Source: a virus. From it: 28,555 nucleotides of DNA. Location of the stretch: the IMG/VR virus record IMGVR_UViG_3300009507_000086, positions 1 through 28,555 of that record; one strand, 5' to 3'. Under the pieces are notes generated by a model. That model saw only the letters and a list, made by a program, of their open reading frames with translations, did not search any database and was not told the origin of the DNA. This document shows, piece by piece, positions 7,046 through 15,524 of this stretch (its first letter is position 1; every line of letters begins with the position of its first letter). Made by a program: the position numbers and the translations under genes.

Positions 7046-8931
7046 AATGTTGCGTTTTTAACTCGTTTTCTATCTATTTCCTGTTGGGAAGATACATCAC
7101 TTCCCACAACATATGCACGTACCGGACCTTGTTGTCGTAGGCTTTGTGCAATTTGATTTGTACCACTCGCACCCACAACATTAAATGAAGGTGTGAACGA
7201 ACCGCCCGTTGGTGCGCTTGTTTCCGTAGGCACGTCCGGTGATTCAAACTTACTGTTTTGTATCTGCTTCAGCTTTGCAATACCAAATGCCGTGGCTAAC
7301 CCTGCTTGTATAGCAGGATATGCAGGGAACGCTGCCGTAATAGGGCTCTTTTGAGCCGTGCTATATGCGTTTTGGGCAGCTTCAATAGTTGATACAACCG
7401 TGTTTGCAGCACTCAAAGCCTTTTGAACTTGAAAGGCTCTACGTTGTTGCTCCTCACTTTCACCGGCAAAGGCCTCGGACAATGCCGACAAGGCATCAAG
7501 CCCTTGCGTGGCTATTTGCGTTATAGCCTGTTGCGTTTCTATCCTACGGTCAATCTTTGCTTGTTCCGTTTCTTGGTCAAGCCTTTTGCTTTCCGCATTA
7601 AACTCCGATTCGGCAAGTAGCCTTTCGTTTAGCAGTTCTTGGTAGCGAAGCGTTCCTTCTTTCGTGATAGCAAGTTCATCTTCTATCAGTTTTATACGGG
7701 CTTCTTTCTTGGCTTGAGCCAATTCCTTCTCAAGCTGAATGCGCTTGATAACATCAAGCTCTGCATCAATAGCTGCTTGTTTCTCAATTTCTGCAGCTTC
7801 GTTCTCCGCTTCTATCTTACCACGATTCAGTTCAAGCAATTCTCTTTGCAACGCTTCTTCGTTGCTCAACTGCTCACTACGGAAACCTGCTACTTGAGCC
7901 TCAACACCTGCTAACTCATTTTTTGCTTCTATTAAAGCCTTTTCAGCCTCAAGGTTGCCTTTTTTCTTCTCGGCCTCACGCTCGGCAGCCAACAACCGTG
8001 TACGGGCTGCAGCCATCATCTCTGCCTCTTGCTTGTCTAATACCGCACCAAGGTCCTCGTTAGCTTTTATTCTATCAGCAATAGTTTGACGTTCGTCATC
8101 ACGTACTTGTCGCAGTTTCTCTGCTTCCAAGTCGTACTTCTCAATCAACCCTTGACGTATGGAGTCCGATAACTCGGCAGCCTTGTTAAGCTCAACAGTT
8201 TCTTTTGCAGCTTTGGCCGTTTGAACTACATAGTCTTTGGTTGCCGTAGCAACTTTTGTAATGGCCTCTTTACCCTTGTCAAAGGTGTTGTTAACACCGG
8301 TGAGAACGTCAAGCGATTCCTTACCTGCACTTTTAACATCTTTTAACGCTCCGGCAAAATCTCCGCTAAATACTTTTTTAACGGCACTCGCCAAGTAGCC
8401 AAGCGTATCAAGATATGAATCAAAGCGTTCTAGTATGTTTCTCTTAAACGCATCAGCAAAATCAAGCAATGCTTGTTTCGGGTCCTCAAAAATACCTTTG
8501 AAGAAACCGGTTACTGCACCGGAATTAGAAACAATGAAGCTTACAAAGTCATTAAAGGCAATGGATAGAAATTCAAATGCCGTATTGAACGCATCAACAA
8601 CAATTTGGTTCTCACCAAAAAGTTCTTTAAGGATATTTAAGCCCTCTATAACAAGACCGATACCGGCTGCTTTCATAGCAGCTCCCATTCCCCTAAAACC
8701 TTTTGAAAGTGTCTTTACACCTTTCTCGCTATTCTTTGCGCTATCGCCAATATCCTGAACACCTTCATCAACCTTGTTTATGTTGTCGTTAGCCTCTTGG
8801 AAGCCATCGTTCATAGAACCGGTCATAACTTCAATAGCCTTCTGCAAGTCTTTGATAGCAGACGTTAGGTCGTCTGCCGTCTTATCCGCATTAGTTTCTA
8901 CGTCTATCTTTACGGTTTCCTTAATGGCCAT
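7042..8931 (-). CDS. Tape measure protein
   Basis: This 629-aa protein sets tail length and fills the tail lumen. The N-terminal 80 residues are a predicted helix pair. A hydrophobic, Gly/Ala-rich segment follows (GFRGMGAAMKAAGIGLVIEG, about 78-97), with more hydrophobic stretches to residue 160. A very long Glu/Lys/Ala coiled coil covers roughly 240-480, and a small C-terminal region contains FNVVGASGTNQIAQSLRQQG and RAYVVGSDVSSQQEIDR. That C-terminal pattern is, from memory, frequent in Bacteroidota phage tape measures. At 629 aa it predicts a fairly short siphovirus-type tail. It overlaps the protease start by four bases. Confidence 0.85.
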   Translation of the reverse strand: MAIKETVKIDVETNADKTADDLTSAIKDLQKAIEVMTGSMNDGFQEANDNINKVDEGVQDIGDSAKNSEKGVKTLSKGFRGMGAAMKAAGIGLVIEGLNILKELFGENQIVVDAFNTAFEFLSIAFNDFVSFIVSNSGAVTGFFKGIFEDPKQALLDFADAFKRNILERFDSYLDTLGYLASAVKKVFSGDFAGALKDVKSAGKESLDVLTGVNNTFDKGKEAITKVATATKDYVVQTAKAAKETVELNKAAELSDSIRQGLIEKYDLEAEKLRQVRDDERQTIADRIKANEDLGAVLDKQEAEMMAAARTRLLAAEREAEKKKGNLEAEKALIEAKNELAGVEAQVAGFRSEQLSNEEALQRELLELNRGKIEAENEAAEIEKQAAIDAELDVIKRIQLEKELAQAKKEARIKLIEDELAITKEGTLRYQELLNERLLAESEFNAESKRLDQETEQAKIDRRIETQQAITQIATQGLDALSALSEAFAGESEEQQRRAFQVQKALSAANTVVSTIEAAQNAYSTAQKSPITAAFPAYPAIQAGLATAFGIAKLKQIQNSKFESPDVPTETSAPTGGSFTPSFNVVGASGTNQIAQSLRQQGPVRAYVVGSDVSSQQEIDRKRVKNATL

Positions 8932-9058
8932 TCTTTAGTTTCTTTAGGTATTGCTTCCAATTCTTTGGCTCTTGGTACTTGCCTTTTGCTATGGCTATGT
9001 TCTCCGTGGTCGGCTTGACCTCCGGAAGTGTTTCTATCAAATAACGTATATAGCTCAT
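8921..9058 (-). CDS. Small tail-region protein, 45 aa
   Basis: The ATG at 9058 comes three bases after the stop of the large tail gene upstream, and the TAA lies 11 bases inside the tape measure gene. This leaves no gap in the tail gene string. The product starts MSYIRYLIETLPEVKPTTEN and ends in a basic YQEPKNWKQYLKKLKNGH segment. I do not recognise it. A gene this size before the tape measure could be a short tail assembly factor, but nothing in the sequence shows that. The packing at both ends is the evidence that it is translated. Confidence 0.65.
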   Translation of the reverse strand: MSYIRYLIETLPEVKPTTENIAIAKGKYQEPKNWKQYLKKLKNGH

Positions 9059-9061
9059 ATA

Positions 9062-11068
9062 TTACACATCGTTAAGCAATTCCAATGAAGCCTCACCGGT
9101 GGTGAGGTTCAGCTTTACTGAATTTATAATGTAGTTTCTTTCAAGGATTGTTAGCTTGTCATTGTTCTTTAATTGAACCATAATTCCCAACGGTAACTGC
9201 GCTTTGAAGGTAAAAACCCTTCTGCTTACATCATACAAGTCCGTGATGTAATCCTTCCAATAAGTATCGTACAAGCCTGTTGAGAAACCCTGCAACAAGT
9301 ACGGGTCTACCTCCGTTCCGAAGTTTAGTGTCTTGGTTACGCTCGATGCCACATCGCTATTTAAATTACTAACAAGCCAAAAGTCTGTTTTAGACTGTTC
9401 CGTTGGGTTTGTGCCCATAGGTATGTATGCAAAAGTATTTGTACCCCTCAAAGCAGCAGGAACATAGAAGATAAGTGGTGAGCCGATATATGGCTCAATC
9501 TCTCTTGTAATACTCTTGCCTACACCTATCGTTGTTAATGCACCTCCGTTTTGGTTGCTCAATCTTTCAAAGAGCATATGGTCAAAGCCAACTTTAACTT
9601 CAAACTCCTCGCCATCAAATGCGAAGTCGGCCCGTAGGTCGCCATAACCAATGTCATTCTGCAGCCTGTATTCCTCGCCAAGTATAGCTTCCGTTTCATT
9701 GTAGCTGAAATTTATTCTACGATACAACGGAGCTTTCTTTATAGACACTTCCTCCGTGTCTACATATTCGGATATTTCTCTTGTTGTTCCTTCGCTATAC
9801 CAATCGTCCAAAGTCTCAATATCGTATGTGGAAGGTGCCGTGGGCACCACCACCAAGTTAAAAGCCCTTACAAGGCTTCCTATAAAGTCGCTTACTTTTT
9901 GCTCTGGCATTTGGTCAGCAACAACCACCTCACTCGTGATGCTTTGAGACGCTAACCTTCCTACCGTATCAGCCTCTTGCCAACTTGCACCATCGTCATA
10001 TTCCAAGTAGAAGGTGGTGGTGTTGATGCTAATTGAACTTGCATCCCAATCGTTAGGCGGTGAGAACCTAAATTGAATAGTATCTCCTATTGCTCTCTCG
10101 CCAAGAGTTATAATTTCATCAACAATGTTACCACTATGACTACGACTACTAAATAGCTTATCATTTATAAAAATATGTATCTTGTAGTCATCAGCAGAGT
10201 TTAAGGTATAGCGCACTCGTAAGTCTGCCTCTTGGGCAGCCGTTACCGTATATTTTTGAGTAGTTAGGTTGTAGTCTCCTGTTGCATTTGAGGTGAAGTT
10301 TATCACCTCCGGAGTAAATCCATTAGACTGGTCTTTGAACATATAACCTGCTCTCCTATGACACCACATAAACAAATCACCAAAGTCAGCAGAAGAAAAC
10401 AAGTCACTATTGAAGGTTAGACCGTACTTTGTCTCAATCGCATCTATAATCTTCTGCAGCTTAACTGCCGGTTTCAAGTCGTAGTAGAATACTCCGTGTT
10501 CATTGTGTCCGTTATGGTAGCTTATGTTATTCGGTGAGTGGTCACTACCACTTGAATCATAGTACCAATTTGCTACAGGTGAGATAAGAGGATAGATAAT
10601 AGAACTGCTTGTACCACTTACAAAGCCATTCAGTCCTGTTACAATGTTCGTGTCATTGTAGGTGTGGTCGTATGACGATAGGTCAAGGTCGTTGAGTGTA
10701 TCCTCACCGAACAAGTCCTTTAGAGCCGTTGTGTTGCTATAAAAAGAAACGGAGTAGGCATAGGGCTCATTGTCCTTCATTTGTACCTCCTCAAGCTCTA
10801 ATACGCCTTGCTTAAAAAGGTTGTTGTTTACTTCAATAAAACTATCTGCTCGTAGGTTAGCCGTAAAGCCACCTAACAAGTCAACGTTGTAATAGTGTTT
10901 GAATATGGCATTGTTTGTTGCTGAAGCCGGAAGCGTAAATCCATTACTGTAATCCCCAAATACCTTTGAGATGTCTTTGACGTTTTGTGTGGTCAAAGTC
11001 ATTTCTATGTTCTCGTCCTCAAACAAGTCGGCCCGTTGGCCGTCTATGTAAAGCAATACTTTATACAT
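9062..11068 (-). CDS. Large tail protein (baseplate/tail tip region), 668 aa
   Basis: The protein begins MYKVLLYIDGQRADLFEDEN and continues with an NVKDISKVFGDYSNGFTLPA segment, an opening I recall from Bacteroidota phage tail proteins. It is beta-rich with many Asn, Asp, Ser and Thr residues and no coiled coil. A conserved-looking FIGSLVRAFNLVVVP segment in the middle could pack into a baseplate hub. The frame extends to a TTG at 11080, but the ATG at 11068 matches the expected N-terminus and gives an ATGTATAA overlap with the preceding gene. Position before the tape measure gene suggests a tail tip or distal tail component. Confidence 0.7.
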   Translation of the reverse strand: MYKVLLYIDGQRADLFEDENIEMTLTTQNVKDISKVFGDYSNGFTLPASATNNAIFKHYYNVDLLGGFTANLRADSFIEVNNNLFKQGVLELEEVQMKDNEPYAYSVSFYSNTTALKDLFGEDTLNDLDLSSYDHTYNDTNIVTGLNGFVSGTSSSIIYPLISPVANWYYDSSGSDHSPNNISYHNGHNEHGVFYYDLKPAVKLQKIIDAIETKYGLTFNSDLFSSADFGDLFMWCHRRAGYMFKDQSNGFTPEVINFTSNATGDYNLTTQKYTVTAAQEADLRVRYTLNSADDYKIHIFINDKLFSSRSHSGNIVDEIITLGERAIGDTIQFRFSPPNDWDASSISINTTTFYLEYDDGASWQEADTVGRLASQSITSEVVVADQMPEQKVSDFIGSLVRAFNLVVVPTAPSTYDIETLDDWYSEGTTREISEYVDTEEVSIKKAPLYRRINFSYNETEAILGEEYRLQNDIGYGDLRADFAFDGEEFEVKVGFDHMLFERLSNQNGGALTTIGVGKSITREIEPYIGSPLIFYVPAALRGTNTFAYIPMGTNPTEQSKTDFWLVSNLNSDVASSVTKTLNFGTEVDPYLLQGFSTGLYDTYWKDYITDLYDVSRRVFTFKAQLPLGIMVQLKNNDKLTILERNYIINSVKLNLTTGEASLELLNDV

Positions 11069-12311
11069 AGCGAATGTCAAAGGCTTCTTCTACCTGCACA
11101 ATGTAGTTAATAGTCTTGTCGTTGACAGACTTTTGAAGCGTTAGGCTTTGTGTTGATACGTTCACGGGAACGTCATCAAGCATTACACGTTCGCTAATCA
11201 TCATTTGCTCCATTATAGCATTGTAATCCTCGCCTACCCAACCCGTGTTTAGCGTAAAGCGTTTTCTACCGTTTACGTTGTAGCGTTGGTACAATGGGTT
11301 TGTTGTAGAGTATGTGAATCCTGCTGACGAGCTGCTTCCTATTGACTTGCGGTATTGTTCTCCCGAAGTGCTAACTTCTTCCTCGCTGCGCTTAAAGAAG
11401 GTTACGCTCTCCCAAACACCATTCTTGTTTACGAACTGCATATGAGCAGGTGTGTACTTTGCTTCACAAGTAGGATAGAATCTACGAGTGTCTAATGTCG
11501 TACCATCCTTGTCCTTGAGGTTGAGGTCGTAGTAATTTGCATAAGTCAATGGCTCACCTACACTACCCAACCAAGTAGTAAGGTTAGTAACACCACAAGG
11601 TAGTAGCATCACTCGCTCCTCTGCTTGTAGCCCTTGTAGTTGTGCTTCAGTAATAGGTAAGTCTACATTGTAGCCACTATCCCCTAAATACTCTACTTTG
11701 TGCAGCCCGATATTAGCACAAGCACTACCTCCCTCAACAGTACCGCCATCTGCAATAACTCTATCTTTATACGCCCAATATATATCATAGCCCTCACCCC
11801 ACTTGCCAAGATATACAGGCACAACTTCGTTGCCTGTATCCTGAATGTATTTAACCGCATTTATACTTGCGTAACCTTTGTTTACTTCCTTGTTGGAAGC
11901 CTCAATAAATATGTGGTAACCATTAGAAGCCTCAAAGATATCCGAGCTTCCTGTATCATTAACTGTTACAGGTGGGTCTGCTTTGTTTTGGTAATTGACC
12001 GTGTAATCTATCTGCACCCACACTACGCTACCATCCGGTGCGAAGGCAACAGTTGTGCCGTCAAAGTTTTCGTACTCGTTTGAAAGGTACTCACGAACCA
12101 TTGGCGCAATATCAAAAGATACATCAGTACCTGCAAACACATCACGGAACAAAGTGTATTGTGCGGAGGCTGGACGTGAGGTTCTTGAACCCGTCCAAAT
12201 GTAAAGCTCAAACTCAACATCTGTTAGTGAAGAAGATAAGGCTGAATAACCGGCAGTAATGTATATAGGGCTTCTTGCTCCTACTAAACTTTGTGGTGAT
12301 ACAATGGGCAT
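11061..12311 (-). CDS. Tail structural protein, 416 aa
   Basis: This is a beta-rich protein starting MPIVSPQSLVGARSPIYITA, followed by strands such as DVEFELYIWTGSRTSRP and FDIAPMVREYLS. It has four Cys residues in its middle and no membrane segment. The C-terminus (SLTLQKSVNDKTINYIVQVE) looks like another beta sheet. I know similar proteins only as uncharacterised virion proteins of Bacteroidota phages. It lies between the connector-like gene and the large tail protein, with one-base and eight-base overlaps. A tail or baseplate role is inferred from order. Confidence 0.65.
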   Translation of the reverse strand: MPIVSPQSLVGARSPIYITAGYSALSSSLTDVEFELYIWTGSRTSRPASAQYTLFRDVFAGTDVSFDIAPMVREYLSNEYENFDGTTVAFAPDGSVVWVQIDYTVNYQNKADPPVTVNDTGSSDIFEASNGYHIFIEASNKEVNKGYASINAVKYIQDTGNEVVPVYLGKWGEGYDIYWAYKDRVIADGGTVEGGSACANIGLHKVEYLGDSGYNVDLPITEAQLQGLQAEERVMLLPCGVTNLTTWLGSVGEPLTYANYYDLNLKDKDGTTLDTRRFYPTCEAKYTPAHMQFVNKNGVWESVTFFKRSEEEVSTSGEQYRKSIGSSSSAGFTYSTTNPLYQRYNVNGRKRFTLNTGWVGEDYNAIMEQMMISERVMLDDVPVNVSTQSLTLQKSVNDKTINYIVQVEEAFDIRYV

Positions 12312-12838
12312 TAGAATATATTTTTAAGTGTAAACTTCATAAAATCCTCAACATCAAGTTTGAAGGCCTCACGGACTTCAACAGGCAGTCTTTGAAAGCC
12401 CAACTTAAATGCTCTTGTAAAGAAATAACTAGGCTCGATACCTTTGTAGTACAGTTTCCTTTGAATTAGGTAGACCAAACTCTTGCGAGATATGAACCTA
12501 CCTTTGTCATCACGAACACCTTGTAAGCCCTTGCGTACTGCCCACCTGTCGAGTGGGCCACGAGGAGGCATCTTGTTGGTATAACTGTATGGTGTGTTGT
12601 ATTTCTTCTTAATACCGCTAACCCCTTTGTCCTGAAACTCTCCATAGTCCTCCATAAGAAAGTCAAAAGAAAAAGAAGCACCCGTTTGGCTTGTTGTCTC
12701 CTTGTACTGAATGCTATCGTATAGCGTTTTGGAAACGTTCTTCTTTTTTTTGGTTAGGTTGGCTCGTGCTTGTTGCACGACATACTTGCCGAACTTGTCA
12801 AATGTTTCCTTTAAATGTGTAGGTTTAAGGGCAGACAC
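12311..12838 (-). CDS. Head-tail connector / neck protein (HK97 gp10-like candidate)
   Basis: This 175-aa protein starts at a GTG and carries KFGKYVVQQARANLTKKKKN, a helix, then SKTLYDSIQYKE, a strand FSFDFLMEDYGEFQDKGVSG and a later ARG/KLGF-type helix with EPSYFFTRAF. The motif of a Tyr/Glu-rich strand ending in QDKGV is typical of gp10-like neck or tail completion proteins that join head and tail. It overlaps the tail terminator-like gene by 14 bases and the next tail gene by one. The call is based on this motif and on order. Confidence 0.7.
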   Translation of the reverse strand: MSALKPTHLKETFDKFGKYVVQQARANLTKKKKNVSKTLYDSIQYKETTSQTGASFSFDFLMEDYGEFQDKGVSGIKKKYNTPYSYTNKMPPRGPLDRWAVRKGLQGVRDDKGRFISRKSLVYLIQRKLYYKGIEPSYFFTRAFKLGFQRLPVEVREAFKLDVEDFMKFTLKNIF

Positions 12839-13292
12839 TTATATCGGAGTTTGGAATTGATATAGCAACAGTCAAGTCCCATCCTGCTACTTGATTGTCA
12901 AAGCGTTCTACGAAAGGCTCACAACTTGGTGTACCTGATATTTGGTACTTGTCCGTGTATAGGTCGCCTCTTGATAAGTCGCTCCATAGTTTGTTGGCTA
13001 CTTGAAGCATTGTGTTGAGAACATCCTGCTCGTTGTTGTTTCCCCTAAAAGGCTTGTCAGCCTTTGGCTCATCCTTGTTGAAGTCTACCAAGTCCATAAA
13101 AAGTATGTTCATATTGAACGTTATGGTGTGTTCTTGGAATGTAGCATTCTGAATAATAATGTGCGACAAAGGAAAGATAGTTTGCTTTGCAAGGTCAACG
13201 TCAAGCAAGTCTCCTTCCGTTACGGTATTCACGCTTGGGTTTGCCTCAAGCGTTACTCGTAGCTTCTCTAATATATCGTAGTATCCTCTCAT
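12825..13292 (-). CDS. Tail completion / tail terminator-like protein
   Basis: The 155-aa protein begins MRGYYDILEKLRVTLEANPS with a helix, then EGDLLDVDLAKQTIFPLSHI and a series of strands with FNMNILFMDLVDFN, ending in a domain with CEPFVERFDNQVAGWDLTVA. This is the usual order for small proteins that cap the tail tube in Bacteroidota siphoviruses, from memory. Its ATG at 13292 overlaps, as ATGA, the stop of the -1 reading frame of the upstream chaperone gene. That overlap is one reason for believing the frameshift product is made. Confidence 0.68.
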   Translation of the reverse strand: MRGYYDILEKLRVTLEANPSVNTVTEGDLLDVDLAKQTIFPLSHIIIQNATFQEHTITFNMNILFMDLVDFNKDEPKADKPFRGNNNEQDVLNTMLQVANKLWSDLSRGDLYTDKYQISGTPSCEPFVERFDNQVAGWDLTVAISIPNSDISVCP

Positions 13293-14016
13293 TGTTTAAG
13301 TAACTTCTTTTCAGTATCTATTTTCTCTTTTTCAAATTCAAGGTACATTAAAGCGGAGTGTAAGGGGAGTCTACTAACTGCTTCAAACTTTGTAACGTCT
13401 CCTTGAGCGAGTTGATAAAAACTTCCGTACCACCCCCACTTTCTTCCGAAGTTTGCTTCTGCAGAGAGGTCGTGCTCATCTCCTCCTCCAAAGATTCCGT
13501 CATAGCTATCGACAAGTCGATTCCTAAACGATAAAAAAAAACCAGCGAACCAAGTACCACTTCCAATGTCATCTGCTTCATCTGCTCGGAATACTTGTCC
13601 GTACCATCATATTCCTCTATTTCGTAATACTCTCCTGCTTCGCTAACAACAGGCCGGTACAACACGGCCATCGCTTTGTGCATATTGGCCCAATCAACAA
13701 CATTGGCATCAAGGTCAACATACTCACCAAGCGTTATATCCTCAAGGTTTGGGACAAAACCATATAAAACCTTTTTAAGCGTCTTTCTTTTCACAAGCGA
13801 AGGGTTGCCCTCAAAATAACTAAACACACGTTTAGCAAGTCGCTGAACGGTATTGTACGGCATCTTGTCCACAAGTATTAATGGGACATTGCAAAATATC
13901 TCTACTGCCTTTTGAGTAAGAAACATATCGTCCTTGCTTTTCAAAGCAAGAAACTTCTGATACTGCTCAAGGGTAATGTCCTGCAATCCTTCAGGAATTA
14001 TAATATCAATGTCCAT
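13289..14016 (-). CDS. Tail assembly chaperone, -1 frameshift product (242 aa)
   Basis: This is the predicted long form of the chaperone gene. Translation follows the same first 161 codons as the short form, slips back one base on U9 and continues for 81 codons in the -1 frame. That frame has no stop between the slip and 13289. It encodes a plausible sequence with ANFGRKWGWYGSFYQLAQGD, an EAVSRLPLHSALMYLEFEKE segment and a Lys-rich end. The WGWY pattern and the leucine-rich helix match, from memory, related Bacteroidota phage proteins. Its stop overlaps the next start as ATGA. In lambda, G and GT are made in a similar way, and the role here (chaperone bridging to the tape measure) is inferred by analogy. 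Confidence 0.78.
13348..14016 (-). CDS. Tail assembly chaperone, unshifted product (222 aa)
   Basis: This is the in-frame product of the same gene. The N-terminal part (DIDIIIPEGLQDITLEQYQK, then LTQKAVEIFCNVP, then EDITLGEYVDLDANVVDWAN) is shared with the long form. After VLGSLVFFYRLGIDL the zero frame continues for about 60 residues, ending QSLKQLVDSPYTPL. It also contains a Gly-rich SGGGTEVFINSLKETLQSLK stretch that I recall from short forms in related phages. Production of two ends from one start is the standard pattern for tail chaperones. It lies directly after the large terminase gene. Confidence 0.75.
   Translation of the reverse strand: MDIDIIIPEGLQDITLEQYQKFLALKSKDDMFLTQKAVEIFCNVPLILVDKMPYNTVQRLAKRVFSYFEGNPSLVKRKTLKKVLYGFVPNLEDITLGEYVDLDANVVDWANMHKAMAVLYRPVVSEAGEYYEIEEYDGTDKYSEQMKQMTLEVVLGSLVFFYRLGIDLSIAMTESLEEEMSTTSLQKQTSEESGGGTEVFINSLKETLQSLKQLVDSPYTPL
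13533..13541 (-). promoter_or_regulatory. Slippery U9 run: probable programmed -1 frameshift site
   Basis: On the minus strand the zero-frame codons are GTT TTT TTT TAT, giving nine consecutive T. The heptamer T TTT TTT allows both P-site and A-site tRNAs to re-pair fully after a one-base slip. Downstream, both frames stay open: zero frame for 62 codons from the TAT at 13533-13531, -1 frame for 81 codons. A run of nine U could also act by RNA polymerase slippage, which would likewise yield mixed products. I did not identify a downstream pseudoknot by eye. Confidence 0.75.
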
Positions 14017-14031
14017 AGTTAAATAACGATT

Positions 14032-15195
14032 TTAACGAACTGCGTACCTTCCGTAGTTTGGTCTTGACATTCGGTTATATGTTGCATACCTCACCGCATC
14101 TATAGCGTGGTTGTATGAATCCACCGGTTTGTTCAATACCTTTCCGTTGTAGTCCTCTACGAATTTATAGTTTCTTAATTCCTTAATCAAGTTCACACTT
14201 GATTTAGTTGCATTAAGTTTATAACGCTTTAGCATATCAATACCGGCCATAACCGAATCCTTCCCTTTGGCCGTTGGCTTTATGTTCCAACCAAATAACT
14301 GAAGCTCTTTGATACTCTTTGGTTCAGCACTATCGGCAAATATCTCCGTGCGCTTGTCAAAGCCAAGCGACTGAAGTTTCTTGTGTATGTCCCTGTTGGT
14401 TAGTCCCGTTTCATATACAAGCTCCTCAAAGTACAAGTCTATGTCCTTGCGGTATGCTACAACAAGGGTGGTGGGGTCGTTGGTAAAACCAAAGTCCATA
14501 CCTGCTGCAATCAACGATGCGCCTTCCGGAATAGCCTCAACCGTTTGGTGGGTAAAGATTACTGCTTTGCTTTGTCCCCTCTCACCAAGGCCGTACACCT
14601 GCCAATAGTTCTCGTCAGTTTCTTTCAGTCTTTCAATCTCCGATACGATAGCATCGGAAAGGAAAGGATTGTCAACGTAGGTAGTCTTGTAGAACTCGGC
14701 ATCATCTCTTGGTATTACCCTGTCGTATATCCAATGGTACTCGTCCGAAGGGTTGTAGTCTAATATGATTTTACCGGAGGTACGCATTATAAGCTGCTGC
14801 CAGTCCTCAAAGTGAAGCTCGTTGGCCTCGTTGATATATAACATATCACGCTTACGACCACGCACCTTTTGCGGTTGGTCAAGCGATATGAACTCAACCA
14901 TATTACCGGAGAGGTAATACTCGTTTCTACTTTTGTTGTGTTGGTCCGGCTTGTATTGACCGGCCCGTTCAAGTATCTCAAAGAAGTCACGCATCACGGA
15001 AGCACGAACCGATGGAAAGGTCTTACGACAAATAGTAATTGTTTGTCCGCTAACGTCAGGGTTTAGACAGTAGTATATTATCCATATAAGAATGTTATAT
15101 GTTTTACCGGAACGAGTACCGCCTTGTTCAATAACAATCCTACTTGTACTGTTTTGTAGGTGCCTGAATACAACGTTAGTCTGAAGTGTTGCCAT
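14032..15195 (-). CDS. terL: Terminase large subunit
   Basis: This 387-aa packaging motor and nuclease pumps DNA into the prohead and cuts it. Walker A is GGTRSGKT at 25-32. Walker B is at DMLYINEAN (117-125), with the Glu at 123 as catalytic carboxylate. The C-terminal RNase H-like nuclease shows candidate acidic residues in GMDFGF (D234), FADSAEP (D288) and HAIDAVRY (D366). It overlaps the small subunit by 20 bases and is followed by the tail chaperone gene. At 387 aa it is compact, within the range of Terminase_3-type enzymes. Overall confidence in the function is high. Confidence 0.95.
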   Translation of the reverse strand: MATLQTNVVFRHLQNSTSRIVIEQGGTRSGKTYNILIWIIYYCLNPDVSGQTITICRKTFPSVRASVMRDFFEILERAGQYKPDQHNKSRNEYYLSGNMVEFISLDQPQKVRGRKRDMLYINEANELHFEDWQQLIMRTSGKIILDYNPSDEYHWIYDRVIPRDDAEFYKTTYVDNPFLSDAIVSEIERLKETDENYWQVYGLGERGQSKAVIFTHQTVEAIPEGASLIAAGMDFGFTNDPTTLVVAYRKDIDLYFEELVYETGLTNRDIHKKLQSLGFDKRTEIFADSAEPKSIKELQLFGWNIKPTAKGKDSVMAGIDMLKRYKLNATKSSVNLIKELRNYKFVEDYNGKVLNKPVDSYNHAIDAVRYATYNRMSRPNYGRYAVR

Positions 15196-15523
15196 CTACA
15201 ATCTCTATGCGAAGGCCGTCCGGACTGTCGTGTTGTATCTCTTGACGCTCCACATATCCTCGTGCCTTGCCTTTGGTCTTTAGATAAAAGATAGTGGCCG
15301 TTGGGTTGCCCTTGCTTATTTGTTTGTGTAGTTGACTTTCTGCAAAGTCTATGGCTACGTTCTCAAGCTCCCGTACCGATGCGTTGTACTCCGCATCTTC
15401 TTTCATCCAACGGTAATGTGTTTCACGTGAAATACCTACGCTCTTACAAGCGGAGGTAACAACACCAAGCGACTTTTCAAGTGCTTGGAGCATTGCGTTT
15501 TTACTTATGTCAGATTTTGCCAT
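15176..15523 (-). CDS. terS: Terminase small subunit
   Basis: This 115-aa protein recognises the packaging site and loads the large subunit. The N-terminal helix-turn-helix reads GVVTSACKSVGISRETHYRW, typical of terS DNA-binding domains. Next come an ELENVAIDFAESQLHKQISK oligomerisation helix and a short segment ending in YVERQEIQHDSPDG. It overlaps the large terminase gene by 20 bases. The start lies one base downstream of the stop of the dioxygenase gene, so packaging genes and the modification cassette appear to share one transcript. Confidence 0.88.
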   Translation of the reverse strand: MAKSDISKNAMLQALEKSLGVVTSACKSVGISRETHYRWMKEDAEYNASVRELENVAIDFAESQLHKQISKGNPTATIFYLKTKGKARGYVERQEIQHDSPDGLRIEIVDGNTSD

Positions 15524-15524
15524 A

